Of a stretch of DNA of 64,000 bases, positions 54,101 through 61,985 are shown one piece after another. Below the pieces are notes generated by a model. It did not search any database and had not been told where the DNA came from. It saw nothing but the letters and a program-made list of their open reading frames with translations. This stretch comes from Lonepinella sp051851555 (lineage in GTDB: Bacteria > Pseudomonadota > Gammaproteobacteria > Enterobacterales > Pasteurellaceae): contig NZ_JBPDVH010000001.1 in assembly GCF_051851555.1 (NCBI RefSeq), positions 186,001 to 250,000 of the forward strand, read 5' to 3'. The translations under genes and the position numbers were made by a program. Within the stretch, counting starts at the first letter, position 1; the number at the start of each line of letters is the position of its first letter.

Positions 54101-55137
54101 TATGGACCAAAGTCTAAGTCATTGGTAAATAAGGTTTCAATGGTGGTGTAACCTGCTTGAGCTAATTTCGCTAATAGCTCTAACGACAATTCCATATTAG
54201 CAGGGCAAATAATTTCACCACTTTCCAAATCTACATAATCTTTGGCTGCCACTTTACCGATAATATATTCAGTTGGCACTTCCACTTTATCAATATTGTC
54301 TTTTTCTAAAGCACGAATATGGCGAGCCGTAATGCGACGACCCCGTTCTACATAGACTTTGCCATTAGCTTCAATATCAAAGCTGGCGGTTTCGCCACGT
54401 AAACGGTCTGGCACTAATGCCATTAATAATTTATTATCTTGAATTTCAAATACGACTTTTTCGAAGAACAAATCTAAGATTTCTTCGGTCGTATAGTGTA
54501 AGGCACGCAAAATGATCGTTGCCGGTAATTTACGACGACGGTCAATACGAGCGAATAAGTTATCTTTCGGATCGAATTCAAAGTCTAACCAAGAACCACG
54601 GTAAGGAATAATACGTGCGTTATACAGCACTTTACCTGATGAGTGGGTTTTTCCTTTGTCAGAATCAAAGAATACGCCTGGACTGCGGTGTAATTGTGAC
54701 ACGATAACACGTTCTGTGCCGTTGATCACAAAGGTACCGTTTTCCGTCATCAATGGGATTTCACCCATGTAAACATCTTGTTCTTTAATATCTTTGATCG
54801 TACCCGGTGCGGCGTCACGGTCATAGCTGATTAAACGCAATTTAACACGTAATGGTGCGGAGAATGTGGTACCACGAATTTGACATTCACGCACGTCAAA
54901 TACCGGTTCGCCTAGTTTATAGCTCACATATTGTAATTCTGTGGCACCGTTGTTGCTCACAATCGGGAATACAGAACGAAATGCGGCTTCTAAGCCTTGT
55001 TGTCCCTCTGGATCGCTTTGGATAAATTTATCAAAAGAATCTAACTGGATGGTTAATAAATAAGGTACATTTAAAACTTGCGGACGTTTGCCGAAGTTTT
55101 TACGAATACGTTTTTTCTCGGTATAGGAGTAAACCAT
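51109..55137 (-). CDS. rpoB: DNA-directed RNA polymerase subunit beta
   Basis: RpoB is the second-largest polymerase subunit. The 1342-aa protein (E. coli 1342) begins [19 protein letters not shown]. The rifampicin pocket segment [25 protein letters not shown] is wild-type-like at all positions I can read. [20 protein letters not shown] is the Mg/NTP-site block, and the end is [13 protein letters not shown]. It follows rplL after a 303-base spacer containing an attenuator. Confidence 0.99.
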   Translation of the reverse strand: [1342 protein letters not shown]

Positions 55138-55440
55138 TGGGGTTCCTCTGTAATTTTTTAGTGTGACCGAATTGCAACAGTTTAAAAGTGCGGTGAAAAA
55201 ATAAAAATTTTTACCGACCTGTTACAATGAGTTGAATCCGTTTGTTAGATACCGCACTCTGAACCTTACTTCTGATGAGCGGATTGTCATTAAGCTAACA
55301 GCTTGATTTAACTTAATTTATCGACAATGAAACGGTGGTTTTATTTATGCTATCTTGATAGCACAAAATGGCTGACGGAATACCGTCAGCCACTTTCCCA
55401 GAAAATCTGGTTTCCGAAGTGGAAAAAGTGTCAATCAAAA
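55138..55440 (-). promoter_or_regulatory. rplL-rpoB spacer with attenuator
   Basis: This 303-base gap contains the hairpin TGGCTGACGG-TATT-CCGTCAGCCA (arms 55383-55392 and 55369-55378) followed by TTTTGTGC on the minus strand. It also has a second small hairpin TGCTATCAAGATAGCA and an uptake-signal copy with an imperfect partner. E. coli has its rplL-rpoB attenuator and RNase III site in the same place; by analogy this partially uncouples rpoBC from ribosomal protein genes. Confidence 0.8.
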
Positions 55441-55812
55441 TTATTTGATATCGACTTTCGCACCCGCTTCTTCTAATTCTTTTTTCAATGCTTCAGCTTC
55501 TGCTTTAGAGATGCCTTCTTTTAAGTTAGCTGGTGCAGATTCAACTAAGTCTTTCGCTTCTTTCAAGCCTAAACCTGTTGCACCACGTACTGCTTTGATC
55601 ACAGCAACTTTGTTTGCACCCACTTCAGCAAGAACTACGTCGAATTCTGTTTTTTCTTCTGCTGCTGCACCTGCTGCACCTGCGGCTGGAGCGGCTGCAG
55701 CTACTGCTGCTGAAACACCGAATTTTTCTTCCATCGCTGCGATTAATTCAACGATTTCTGATACTGATTTTGAAGCAATCGCTTCGATTAGTTGTTCGTT
55801 AGTTAATGACAT
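55441..55812 (-). CDS. rplL: 50S ribosomal protein bL7/bL12
   Basis: bL12 forms the flexible stalk that recruits translational GTPases. ATG 55810-55812 (MSLTNEQLIEAIASKSV) is the start; upstream MIV codons are not conserved. The 123-aa protein has the N-terminal dimer domain, an Ala/Gly/Pro hinge (VAAAAPAAGAAGAAAEE) and the C-terminal domain KTEFDVVLAEVGANKVAVIK. It follows rplJ after 57 bases. Confidence 0.98.
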   Translation of the reverse strand: MSLTNEQLIEAIASKSVSEIVELIAAMEEKFGVSAAVAAAAPAAGAAGAAAEEKTEFDVVLAEVGANKVAVIKAVRGATGLGLKEAKDLVESAPANLKEGISKAEAEALKKELEEAGAKVDIK

Positions 55813-55869
55813 AACAATCAATTCCTAAAGTAAATAAGTTGATAAACGATTTAAGAAGTGCTTTTAAAA

Positions 55870-56361
55870 TTAAGCGGCTTCTTGTAATTTGTCGCGTAAT
55901 GCTGCAAAAGTGCGAACAAGTTTGCCTGCCGCAGCTTCTTTCATTGTACCCATTAAACGTGCAATCGCTTCTTCGTAAGTTGGTAATGTTGCCAAGAAAT
56001 TAACATCTTGGATTTTACCTTCAAAGGCGGCACCTTTAACTTCAAACTCTTTGTTTGCTTTCGCAAATTCAGCAAATAAACGTGCTGCTGCACCTGGATG
56101 CTCATTTGAAAATGCAATCAGAGTTGGACCAGTAAACGCATCTTTTAAACATTCGAATTCTGTCCCTTCAACGGCACGGCGTAATAAAGTATTACGAACC
56201 ACACGCATTGAAACGCCAGCTTCACGAGCTGTTTTACGTAACTCAGTCATTTTATCCACAGTCACACCACGGCTGTCCGCGATCACTGCTGATAGGGCAC
56301 CTTTGGCTGCTTCATTTACTTCAGCAACAATTGCTTGTTTGTCTTGAAGATTTAATGCCAT
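55870..56361 (-). CDS. rplJ: 50S ribosomal protein uL10
   Basis: uL10 anchors bL12 dimers on the ribosome and represses its own operon by binding the leader. The 163-aa protein (E. coli 165) starts MALNLQDKQAIVAEV and ends with the L12-binding helix KLVRTFAALRDKLQEAA. The ribosome-binding site is CAGGAGCTAAAAGCC. It heads the rplJ-rplL-rpoB-rpoC transcription unit behind its own promoter and leader. Confidence 0.98.
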   Translation of the reverse strand: MALNLQDKQAIVAEVNEAAKGALSAVIADSRGVTVDKMTELRKTAREAGVSMRVVRNTLLRRAVEGTEFECLKDAFTGPTLIAFSNEHPGAAARLFAEFAKANKEFEVKGAAFEGKIQDVNFLATLPTYEEAIARLMGTMKEAAAGKLVRTFAALRDKLQEAA

Positions 56362-56379
56362 TGGCTTTTAGCTCCTGAA

Positions 56380-56597
56380 TACACTCCGATTTCTCGGAAT
56401 TAAACTCCCTAATAAACTATTTCAATATAGCCACTAGGACGACTTCGGTGTACAGAAGCAGAAAATTCTTTTTCTGTTCACCATCTACGTTGGATATTAA
56501 GGTGACCAATTTTACGCCACCACCGACGGTCTTGGATGGGGCTTGAATAGGCAAGCACCATCAATTATTTTGCTATAAATAGCAAAATTAGGTCGGT
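56380..56597 (-). ncRNA. L10 operon leader (autoregulatory mRNA leader)
   Basis: The region between the rplJ promoter and rplJ is about 230 bases and is rich in hairpins: ATTTTGC-TATTTATA-GCAAAAT, CAGAAAAAG-AATTTTCTG and others. Its position and length match the L10 leader in E. coli, where the uL10-bL12 complex binds and blocks rplJ translation. The assignment rests on position and hairpin content; I could not check a covariance model. Confidence 0.6.
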
Positions 56598-56598
56598 T

Positions 56599-56627
56599 AT
56601 TATAGACGACTTTTTCCTATTGGTAAA
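56599..56627 (-). promoter_or_regulatory. Promoter of rplJ-rplL-rpoB-rpoC
   Basis: On the minus strand TTTACC (56622-56627), 17 bases, then a perfect TATAAT (56599-56604). It lies directly downstream of the rplKA terminator, the classical place for the L10 promoter. Confidence 0.85.
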
Positions 56628-56640
56628 GCCATTTCTATAA

Positions 56641-56671
56641 AAAAGTGCGGTAAAAAAACCGCACTTTTTTC
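56641..56671. terminator. Inverted uptake-signal terminator after rplA
   Basis: AAAAAAGTGCGGTA and ACCGCACTTTTTT form a stem of about 12 bp with a short loop of A/T. It is followed on the minus strand by a T-run (TTTTTTATAG), ending the rplK-rplA transcript just before the rplJ promoter. Confidence 0.88.
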
Positions 56672-56686
56672 AAACCGCATAATCAA

Positions 56687-57376
56687 TTAAAGTGAAGACT
56701 GATCAACAGCTACACCTGCACCCATTGTGGTAGACAGGCTGACTTTCTTGATAAAGATACCTTTTGCACTGGTTGGTTTTGCTTTCGTTAAAGCCGCCAA
56801 CAAGGCTTGTAGGTTTTCTTTTAATTGTTCTGGCGCAAAGTCTGCTTTACCGATAGTAGAATGGATAATACCATTTTTATCATTACGGTAACGAACCTGA
56901 CCAGATTTCGCATTTTTCACGGCTTCAGCAACGTTTGGTGTCACAGTACCCACTTTCGGGTTTGGCATTAAGCCACGTGGACCTAATACTTGACCTAATT
57001 GACCCACAACACGCATTGCATCTGGAGAGGCGATAACCACGTCGAAGTTCATTTCGCCTTTTTTCACTTGCTCAGCAAGATCTTCCATGCCGACTAAGTC
57101 TGCACCTGCCGCTTTCGCTGCGTCTGCATTAGCACCTTGAGTAAATACAGCAACACGTACTTCACGACCTGTACCATGTGGTAACACAGTGGCACCACGT
57201 ACGTTTTGGTCTGATTTACGAGGATCAATACCTAAGTTTACTGCCACATCAACGCTTTCTTTGAATTTAGCGGTTGCAAATTGTTTTAACACTGCAATGG
57301 CTTCGTTGATTTCATACGCTTTAGTAGAATCTACGCCAGCTTTGATTGCTTTCATTTTTTTCGTCAATTTAGCCAT
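56687..57376 (-). CDS. rplA: 50S ribosomal protein uL1
   Basis: uL1 binds 23S rRNA at the mobile L1 stalk and represses the rplK-rplA operon by binding its mRNA leader. The 229-aa protein (E. coli 234) starts MAKLTKKMKAIKAGVDSTKAY. It has LGPRGLMPNPKVGTVTPNV and the end GIFIKKVSLSTTMGAGVAVD. It follows rplK after four bases. Confidence 0.98.
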   Translation of the reverse strand: MAKLTKKMKAIKAGVDSTKAYEINEAIAVLKQFATAKFKESVDVAVNLGIDPRKSDQNVRGATVLPHGTGREVRVAVFTQGANADAAKAAGADLVGMEDLAEQVKKGEMNFDVVIASPDAMRVVGQLGQVLGPRGLMPNPKVGTVTPNVAEAVKNAKSGQVRYRNDKNGIIHSTIGKADFAPEQLKENLQALLAALTKAKPTSAKGIFIKKVSLSTTMGAGVAVDQSSL

Positions 57377-57380
57377 CGTA

Positions 57381-57809
57381 TTATTCCTCCACCACTAAGC
57401 CCATTGAACGAGCAGTACCAGCGATTGATTTCATTTTCGTTTCAATAGTCGCACCCGTCATATCTGCTGCTTTGGTTTCAGCGATTTGACGCACTTGTTC
57501 TAAAGTGACTTTACCCACTTTATCTTTGTTCGGTTTACCTGAACCAGATTTGATACCGGCTGCTTTTTTCAATAATACGGCAGCTGGTGGGGTTTTAGTA
57601 ATGAACGTGAATGAACGGTCTGCATATACCGTGATAACCACTGGAATTGGTAAACCTTTTTCTAAGCTCTCAGTACGAGCGTTGAATGCTTTACAGAATT
57701 CCATGATGTTCACACCTTGTTGACCTAATGCAGGACCAACTGGTGGTGATGGGTTAGCCATACCCGCTGCAACTTGCAACTTAACGTATGCTTGGACTTT
57801 TTTTGCCAT
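57381..57809 (-). CDS. rplK: 50S ribosomal protein uL11
   Basis: uL11 forms the base of the stalk with 23S helix 43/44. The 142-aa protein (E. coli 142) has MAKKVQAYVKLQVAAGMANPSPPVGPALGQ at its N-terminus and VRQIAETKAADMTGAT near the end. AAGGAAACTTAAAA precedes the ATG. It follows nusG after a 191-base gap with a hairpin and a promoter. Confidence 0.98.
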   Translation of the reverse strand: MAKKVQAYVKLQVAAGMANPSPPVGPALGQQGVNIMEFCKAFNARTESLEKGLPIPVVITVYADRSFTFITKTPPAAVLLKKAAGIKSGSGKPNKDKVGKVTLEQVRQIAETKAADMTGATIETKMKSIAGTARSMGLVVEE

Positions 57810-57966
57810 TTTTAAGTTTCCTTATATTTGGGTGATAACGCCGCCAGACTTTACTTAAGCAGCTCCCCTGTTTATTTCCTTGCGAATGCAAGATTTCTAT
57901 TTACCCCCACACAAGGCGAGGACGTTAAAAGGGCTGTATTTTAATCAAATTTTAGGGCGTATGCAA
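57810..57966 (-). promoter_or_regulatory. Promoter and leader of rplK-rplA
   Basis: On the minus strand TTGCAT (57961-57966), 17 bases, then TAAAAT (57938-57943) form a good promoter. It overlaps the hairpin GGGCGTA-TTGCA-TACGCCC after nusG, which may end the secE-nusG transcript. The leader down to 57810 contains a small hairpin (CTTGCATTCGCAAG). By analogy with E. coli, uL1 may bind it; the binding site itself is not proved here. Confidence 0.6.
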
Positions 57967-58000
57967 TACGCCCCGACTATTTTTTATCAAATACAATCCA

Positions 58001-58555
58001 TTAATGGGCTTTTTCTACTTGGCCAAATTCCAACTCAACTGGTGTTGCACGACCAAAGATAGAAACAGAGACTTTAACCCGACCTTTTTCGTAATCCACT
58101 TCTTCCACGGTACCATTAAAGTCAGCAAAAGGTCCTTCGGTAACACGGACTTCCTCGCCTGGCATAAAGGTATTTTTCGGACGTGGTTTATCGGCATTTT
58201 GTTCCACACGATTTAAAATTAAATCCGCTTCACGTTGACTAATTGGTAACGGTTTATCGGCAGTTCCACCAATAAAGCCTAATACTCTCGGCACGCTACG
58301 TACCAACTGCCAAGTATAATCATTCATTTCCATTTGGACGAGCACGTAGCCTGGGAAAAATTTACGTTCGCTTTTACGACGTTTACCTGCGACATTTTCG
58401 ATCACTTCTTCGGTCGGCACCAGCACTTCACCAAACTGATCTTCCATGTGGTTTAATTTAATATATTCACGTAATGTTGTCGCTACTCGCCCCTCAAAAC
58501 CAGAGAAAGCCTGTAATACATACCAGCGTTTTTTTGCTGTTGTTGTTTCTGTCAT
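58001..58555 (-). CDS. nusG: Transcription termination/antitermination factor NusG
   Basis: NusG binds RNA polymerase at the clamp and links it to Rho or the ribosome. The 184-aa protein has the NGN domain (KRWYVLQAFSGFEGRVATTLREYI; FPGYVLVQMEM) and the C-terminal KOW domain (VRVTEGPFADFNGTVEEVDYEKGRVKVSV). It follows secE after four bases. Confidence 0.97.
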   Translation of the reverse strand: MTETTTAKKRWYVLQAFSGFEGRVATTLREYIKLNHMEDQFGEVLVPTEEVIENVAGKRRKSERKFFPGYVLVQMEMNDYTWQLVRSVPRVLGFIGGTADKPLPISQREADLILNRVEQNADKPRPKNTFMPGEEVRVTEGPFADFNGTVEEVDYEKGRVKVSVSIFGRATPVELEFGQVEKAH

Positions 58556-58559
58556 AGGA

Positions 58560-58973
58560 TTAGAATCTCAAATTGGTTAAGAAATCAAGGACGCTAATAA
58601 TAATGCTGTCAAACGCCCATAAAATTAAGGAAACTGCCACGGTTACACCGGCCACAATCAATGTAGTTTGTGTTGCCTCTGAACGAGTTGGCCACACCAC
58701 TCGACGCATTTCGACACGAGCGTCGCTAAAGAAAGAAAGTGCTTTCGCCCCTTGATTCGTGATCGCTGCCAAGCCTAAAGCAATGGCAATTAACACCACA
58801 ATACCCACTACTCGAACAGCTGTTGAATATTGATCGACAAAATAAACATTCCCCACCGCCGCAACAATAATCACAACGATAGCTAATAACCACAATAAAC
58901 GGTTTAAACCAACGGATTTTTGCCCTGCTGTTTGCTCAGGTGCATTTTTCTTTTTCTCAGTGACAAGAGCCAT
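58560..58973 (-). CDS. secE: Protein translocase subunit SecE
   Basis: SecE is an essential part of the SecYEG channel. The 137-aa protein has three hydrophobic helices at about 25-45 (LNRLLWLLAIVVIIVAAVG), 51-71 and 103-128, the three-helix form found in gamma-proteobacteria (E. coli 127 aa). EMRRVVWPTRSEATQTT is the conserved amphipathic helix before the last segment. It is the first gene of secE-nusG. Confidence 0.96.
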   Translation of the reverse strand: MALVTEKKKNAPEQTAGQKSVGLNRLLWLLAIVVIIVAAVGNVYFVDQYSTAVRVVGIVVLIAIALGLAAITNQGAKALSFFSDARVEMRRVVWPTRSEATQTTLIVAGVTVAVSLILWAFDSIIISVLDFLTNLRF

Positions 58974-59038
58974 AAATTAACCTATCAATAAAATTATAAA
59001 ATTCGGGACATTTTTAAGAACGTGGAATTGTAGCACTT

Positions 59039-59060
59039 TCTTTGATATTTTCATATCAAA
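59039..59060 (+). repeat. Perfect short inverted repeat between pepD and secE
   Basis: TTTGATAT-TTTC-ATATCAAA is an 8-bp palindrome with a four-base loop, followed on the plus strand by TTTTTAATTG. It looks like a terminator for plus-strand transcription although no plus-strand gene lies upstream; on the minus strand it precedes the secE promoter region. Confidence 0.5.
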
Positions 59061-59105
59061 TTTTTAATTGTCCCCGAATTTTCTGTATTTTGCACCGCAG
59101 TTGTG

Positions 59106-60557
59106 TTAAGCCGGAATATTCGCTAACACCGCTGTTAACACTTTCCAATAAGTTTGCACTGCTGGAATATGCACTTTCTCATCTGGCGAGTGAGCATTAC
59201 GAATCGTCGGCCCAAAAGATACAATTTCCATATGCGGATACACTTGTTTAATCAAACCACATTCTAATCCGGCATGAATCACTTTGATTTCCGCAGGATG
59301 TCCTAGCACGTCGGCATAATGTTTTTCGGTTAAACGCAAAATATCGGTATCAGGGTGCGGTTGCCAACCGGGATAATTGCCTGAGAATTTCACGCTAGCA
59401 CCACATAATGCGGTGATCGAATGCAATAAATTTTCACTGTATTGTTTACCACTTTCGACCAAAGAACGCATTAATACCAAACCAGTGACCGCTTGTTCTT
59501 CGGTGGTTAACACGCCAATACTGCTTGAGGTTTCCACCACGCCTGCCACCACATCACTGTGACGAATCACACCATTAGGTAACGCATTTAATAAATGCAC
59601 AGCGTTATGGGTGGATAGCTGATTAAAGGCTGTTTTTTCGTTCTCCACCGCTTGTAAACTGATGACTGCATTCGGTTCCGCCATCGCCAATTCCTGTTGT
59701 AAAAAATCTTGGAAATTTTGCACCGCAGTTTGTAGTGCCGTTTCATCATTCAGACACAAGGTCGCACTGGCCTCACGTGGAATTGCATTACGCACCGAAC
59801 CACCACGGATTTCCGCTAAAGCAAAGGAAAAGGCTTGTGTTTGTTGTACATTGGCTAAAAAACGAGCCAATAATTTAATCGCATTAACACGGTTGGTATG
59901 AATATCACAACCTGAATGACCACCACGTAACCCTTTTAATAACACTCGATAGGTTTTAGTAAATGGATTTTGCTCACGTTCAACAGGTAAGGTGATTTTG
60001 GCATCTTCACCACCCGCACAACCAATATAAATCTCGCCCACTTCTTCCGTGTCGGTATTAATCATCAAACTGGATTGCAACCAGTTGGCTTTTAAATGAT
60101 GTGCCCCATCCATACCGGCCTCTTCGGTCATGGTGCATAATACTTCTAATTCAGGGTGAGCCACATCTTCACTGTCTAACACCGCCAACGCAGAGGCTAA
60201 GCCAATACCATTATCTGCCCCCAAGGTTGTCCCTGTGGCCGTCACCCATTCGCCATCAATATAAGGTAAAATTGGATCGGTTAAGAAATCATGAGTCGTG
60301 CCTTCATTGGCTTGTGGCACCATATCTAAGTGTGCTTGCAACGCCACTTTTTGACGATTTTCCATGCCTTTGCTAGCCGGTTTACGAATTAAAATATTGC
60401 CAATCTGATCACGCTCAACAAATAACCCTTTTTCTTTCGCCCAATTTACAATAAATTCTGCCACTTTTTCTTCATGATGTGACGGACGTGGGATCGCACA
60501 CAAGCGATCAAACCATTGCCATAATAACGTTGGTTGTAATGTTTGAATCTCTGACAT
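59106..60557 (-). CDS. pepD: Cytosol non-specific dipeptidase (aminoacyl-histidine dipeptidase)
   Basis: PepD cleaves a wide range of dipeptides, including carnosine. The 483-aa protein (E. coli 485) belongs to the M20 zinc peptidases. HLDMVPQ carries the first zinc His and Asp, LGADNGIG the bridging Asp, MTEEAGMDG the catalytic Glu, and HAGLECG a further zinc-site segment near the C-terminus. It lies upstream of secE on the same strand, apparently as a separate unit. Confidence 0.96.
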   Translation of the reverse strand: MSEIQTLQPTLLWQWFDRLCAIPRPSHHEEKVAEFIVNWAKEKGLFVERDQIGNILIRKPASKGMENRQKVALQAHLDMVPQANEGTTHDFLTDPILPYIDGEWVTATGTTLGADNGIGLASALAVLDSEDVAHPELEVLCTMTEEAGMDGAHHLKANWLQSSLMINTDTEEVGEIYIGCAGGEDAKITLPVEREQNPFTKTYRVLLKGLRGGHSGCDIHTNRVNAIKLLARFLANVQQTQAFSFALAEIRGGSVRNAIPREASATLCLNDETALQTAVQNFQDFLQQELAMAEPNAVISLQAVENEKTAFNQLSTHNAVHLLNALPNGVIRHSDVVAGVVETSSSIGVLTTEEQAVTGLVLMRSLVESGKQYSENLLHSITALCGASVKFSGNYPGWQPHPDTDILRLTEKHYADVLGHPAEIKVIHAGLECGLIKQVYPHMEIVSFGPTIRNAHSPDEKVHIPAVQTYWKVLTAVLANIPA

Positions 60558-60746
60558 AATAAATTCTCCTTAAAAAACCTGTTAATTATGGATCAATTTC
60601 CGATTTAGTACAAATATTCCTGATATTTCTATTATTTTTCATAAAAAGTGCGGTGCAAAAAACAAAATTTCTGGCATTCACCTTATGGAAAATGGTATCC
60701 TTACGCAATTTTTAAATTTCTCTCAAATCAAGTTAAGGGTAAAATT

Positions 60747-61205
60747 ATGAGTGAAAAGTATATTGTCACTTGGGATATGTTCCAAATGCACGCACGCAAA
60801 TTAGCCGAGCGTTTATTACCAGCCACACAATGGAAAGGCATTATTTCCGTCAGCCGTGGCGGTTTGTTTCCTGCTGCTGTATTAGCACGTGAGTTGGGGC
60901 TACGTCACGTTGAAACCGTGTGTATTTCAAGCTACGATCATGATCAACAAGGTGAATTAAAAGTCTTACATGCTGCTCAAACCGACGGCGAAGGCTTTAT
61001 CGTGGTGGACGATTTAGTGGATACCGGCAACACCGCACGTGAAATTCGCAAAATGTATCCAAAAGCTAAATTTGTGACCGTTTTTGCTAAACCTGCTGGT
61101 GCCCCATTAGTTGATGATTACGTAGTCGATATTCCACAAAATACGTGGATTGAACAGCCATGGGATTTAGGTTTAGGCTTTGTGCCACCGATTGTGCGTA
61201 AATAA
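60747..61205 (+). CDS. gpt: Xanthine-guanine phosphoribosyltransferase
   Basis: Gpt salvages guanine, xanthine and hypoxanthine to nucleotides using PRPP. ATG 60747 (MSEKYIVTWDMFQMHARKLAE) follows AAGGG; the upstream 33 codons of the open frame are not family sequence. The 152-aa protein (E. coli 152) has VSRGGLFPAA and the PRPP motif FIVVDDLVDTGNTAR, then WIEQPWDLGLGFVPPI. A hairpin lies downstream before modB. Confidence 0.96.
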   Translation: MSEKYIVTWDMFQMHARKLAERLLPATQWKGIISVSRGGLFPAAVLARELGLRHVETVCISSYDHDQQGELKVLHAAQTDGEGFIVVDDLVDTGNTAREIRKMYPKAKFVTVFAKPAGAPLVDDYVVDIPQNTWIEQPWDLGLGFVPPIVRK

Positions 61206-61223
61206 TGACATAAAATATTTGTA

Positions 61224-61246
61224 GGGGCGGATCGGTGTATCCGCCC
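61224..61246 (+). repeat. GGGCGGAT/ATCCGCCC hairpin between gpt and modB
   Basis: GGGCGGAT (61225-61232) and ATCCGCCC (61239-61246) form an 8-bp stem with a 6-base loop, followed by TTG. The unit GTAGGGGCGGAT...ATCCGCCC occurs as a dispersed extragenic repeat in other bacteria. It may end the gpt transcript. Confidence 0.6.
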
Positions 61247-61268
61247 TTGTAACAAGCAAACTCGCTAT

Positions 61269-61985
61269 ATGATTGACTATATAAAACTCTCACCCTCGGA
61301 AATTAACGCCATTATTTTAAGCCTAAAAGTCGCCTTTTGGGCGAATATCTGGGCCTTGCCATTCGCTATCGCTATTGCATGGTTACTGGCTCGCAAACAA
61401 TTCTGGGGCAAATCTTTACTGAACGGCATTGTGCATTTACCACTTGTGTTACCACCTGTGGTTATCGGTTACTTACTATTGATTTCCATGGGACGCAATG
61501 GCTTTATTGGTAAATATATTTCGCAATGGTTTGGCTTTACCTTTGGCTTTAGCCTTAACGGTGCAATTTTGGCCTCCGCCGTAGTGGCATTTCCCTTAGT
61601 GGTACGCTCTATCCGTTTAGCCATTGAAAGCATTGATATGCGTCTTGAACAAGCCGCCCTGACACTCGGATCTTCCCCATGGCGAACCTTTTACACCATC
61701 ACCTTACCTTTAGCTTTCCCTGGTATTTTGGCAGGCATGATTTTAGGCTTTGCTCGTTCCCTTGGTGAATTTGGGGCAACCATTACCTTTGTGTCGAACA
61801 TTCCCAATGTTACGCAAACCATACCGCTCGCCATGTATTCCTTTATTGAAACCCCGAACGCCGAGGGAGCTGCGGCTCGCCTTTGTTTAATTTCCATTAT
61901 TATTGCGTTACTCTCGCTGATTATTTCCGAATGGCTCGCCAAACGAACACAACAAAAATTGGGGCAATCTGATGTTAGAAATTAA
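61269..61985 (+). CDS. modB: Molybdate ABC transporter permease ModB
   Basis: ModB is the inner-membrane channel of the molybdate importer. The 238-aa protein has five to six helices. HLPLVLPPVVIGYLLLISMGRNGFIG and the EAA-type cytoplasmic loop LEQAALTLGSSPWRTFYTITLPLAFPGI match the family, as does SLGEFGATITFVSNIPNVTQTIP. It overlaps modC by 14 bases. No modA (periplasmic binding protein) gene lies upstream, where gpt is found instead, so the binding protein must be elsewhere or lost. Confidence 0.95.
   Translation: MIDYIKLSPSEINAIILSLKVAFWANIWALPFAIAIAWLLARKQFWGKSLLNGIVHLPLVLPPVVIGYLLLISMGRNGFIGKYISQWFGFTFGFSLNGAILASAVVAFPLVVRSIRLAIESIDMRLEQAALTLGSSPWRTFYTITLPLAFPGILAGMILGFARSLGEFGATITFVSNIPNVTQTIPLAMYSFIETPNAEGAAARLCLISIIIALLSLIISEWLAKRTQQKLGQSDVRN

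Noticed and set aside
46748..55137. Long open frames on the plus strand opposite rpoC and rpoB
   Set aside because: They are antisense shadows of strongly biased coding sequence, with no ribosome-binding sites and Ser/Arg-rich compositions typical of such shadows.
60648..60746. Extra 33 N-terminal residues of gpt
   Set aside because: They include uptake-signal sequence and do not match the family; ATG 60747 gives exactly the usual 152 aa.
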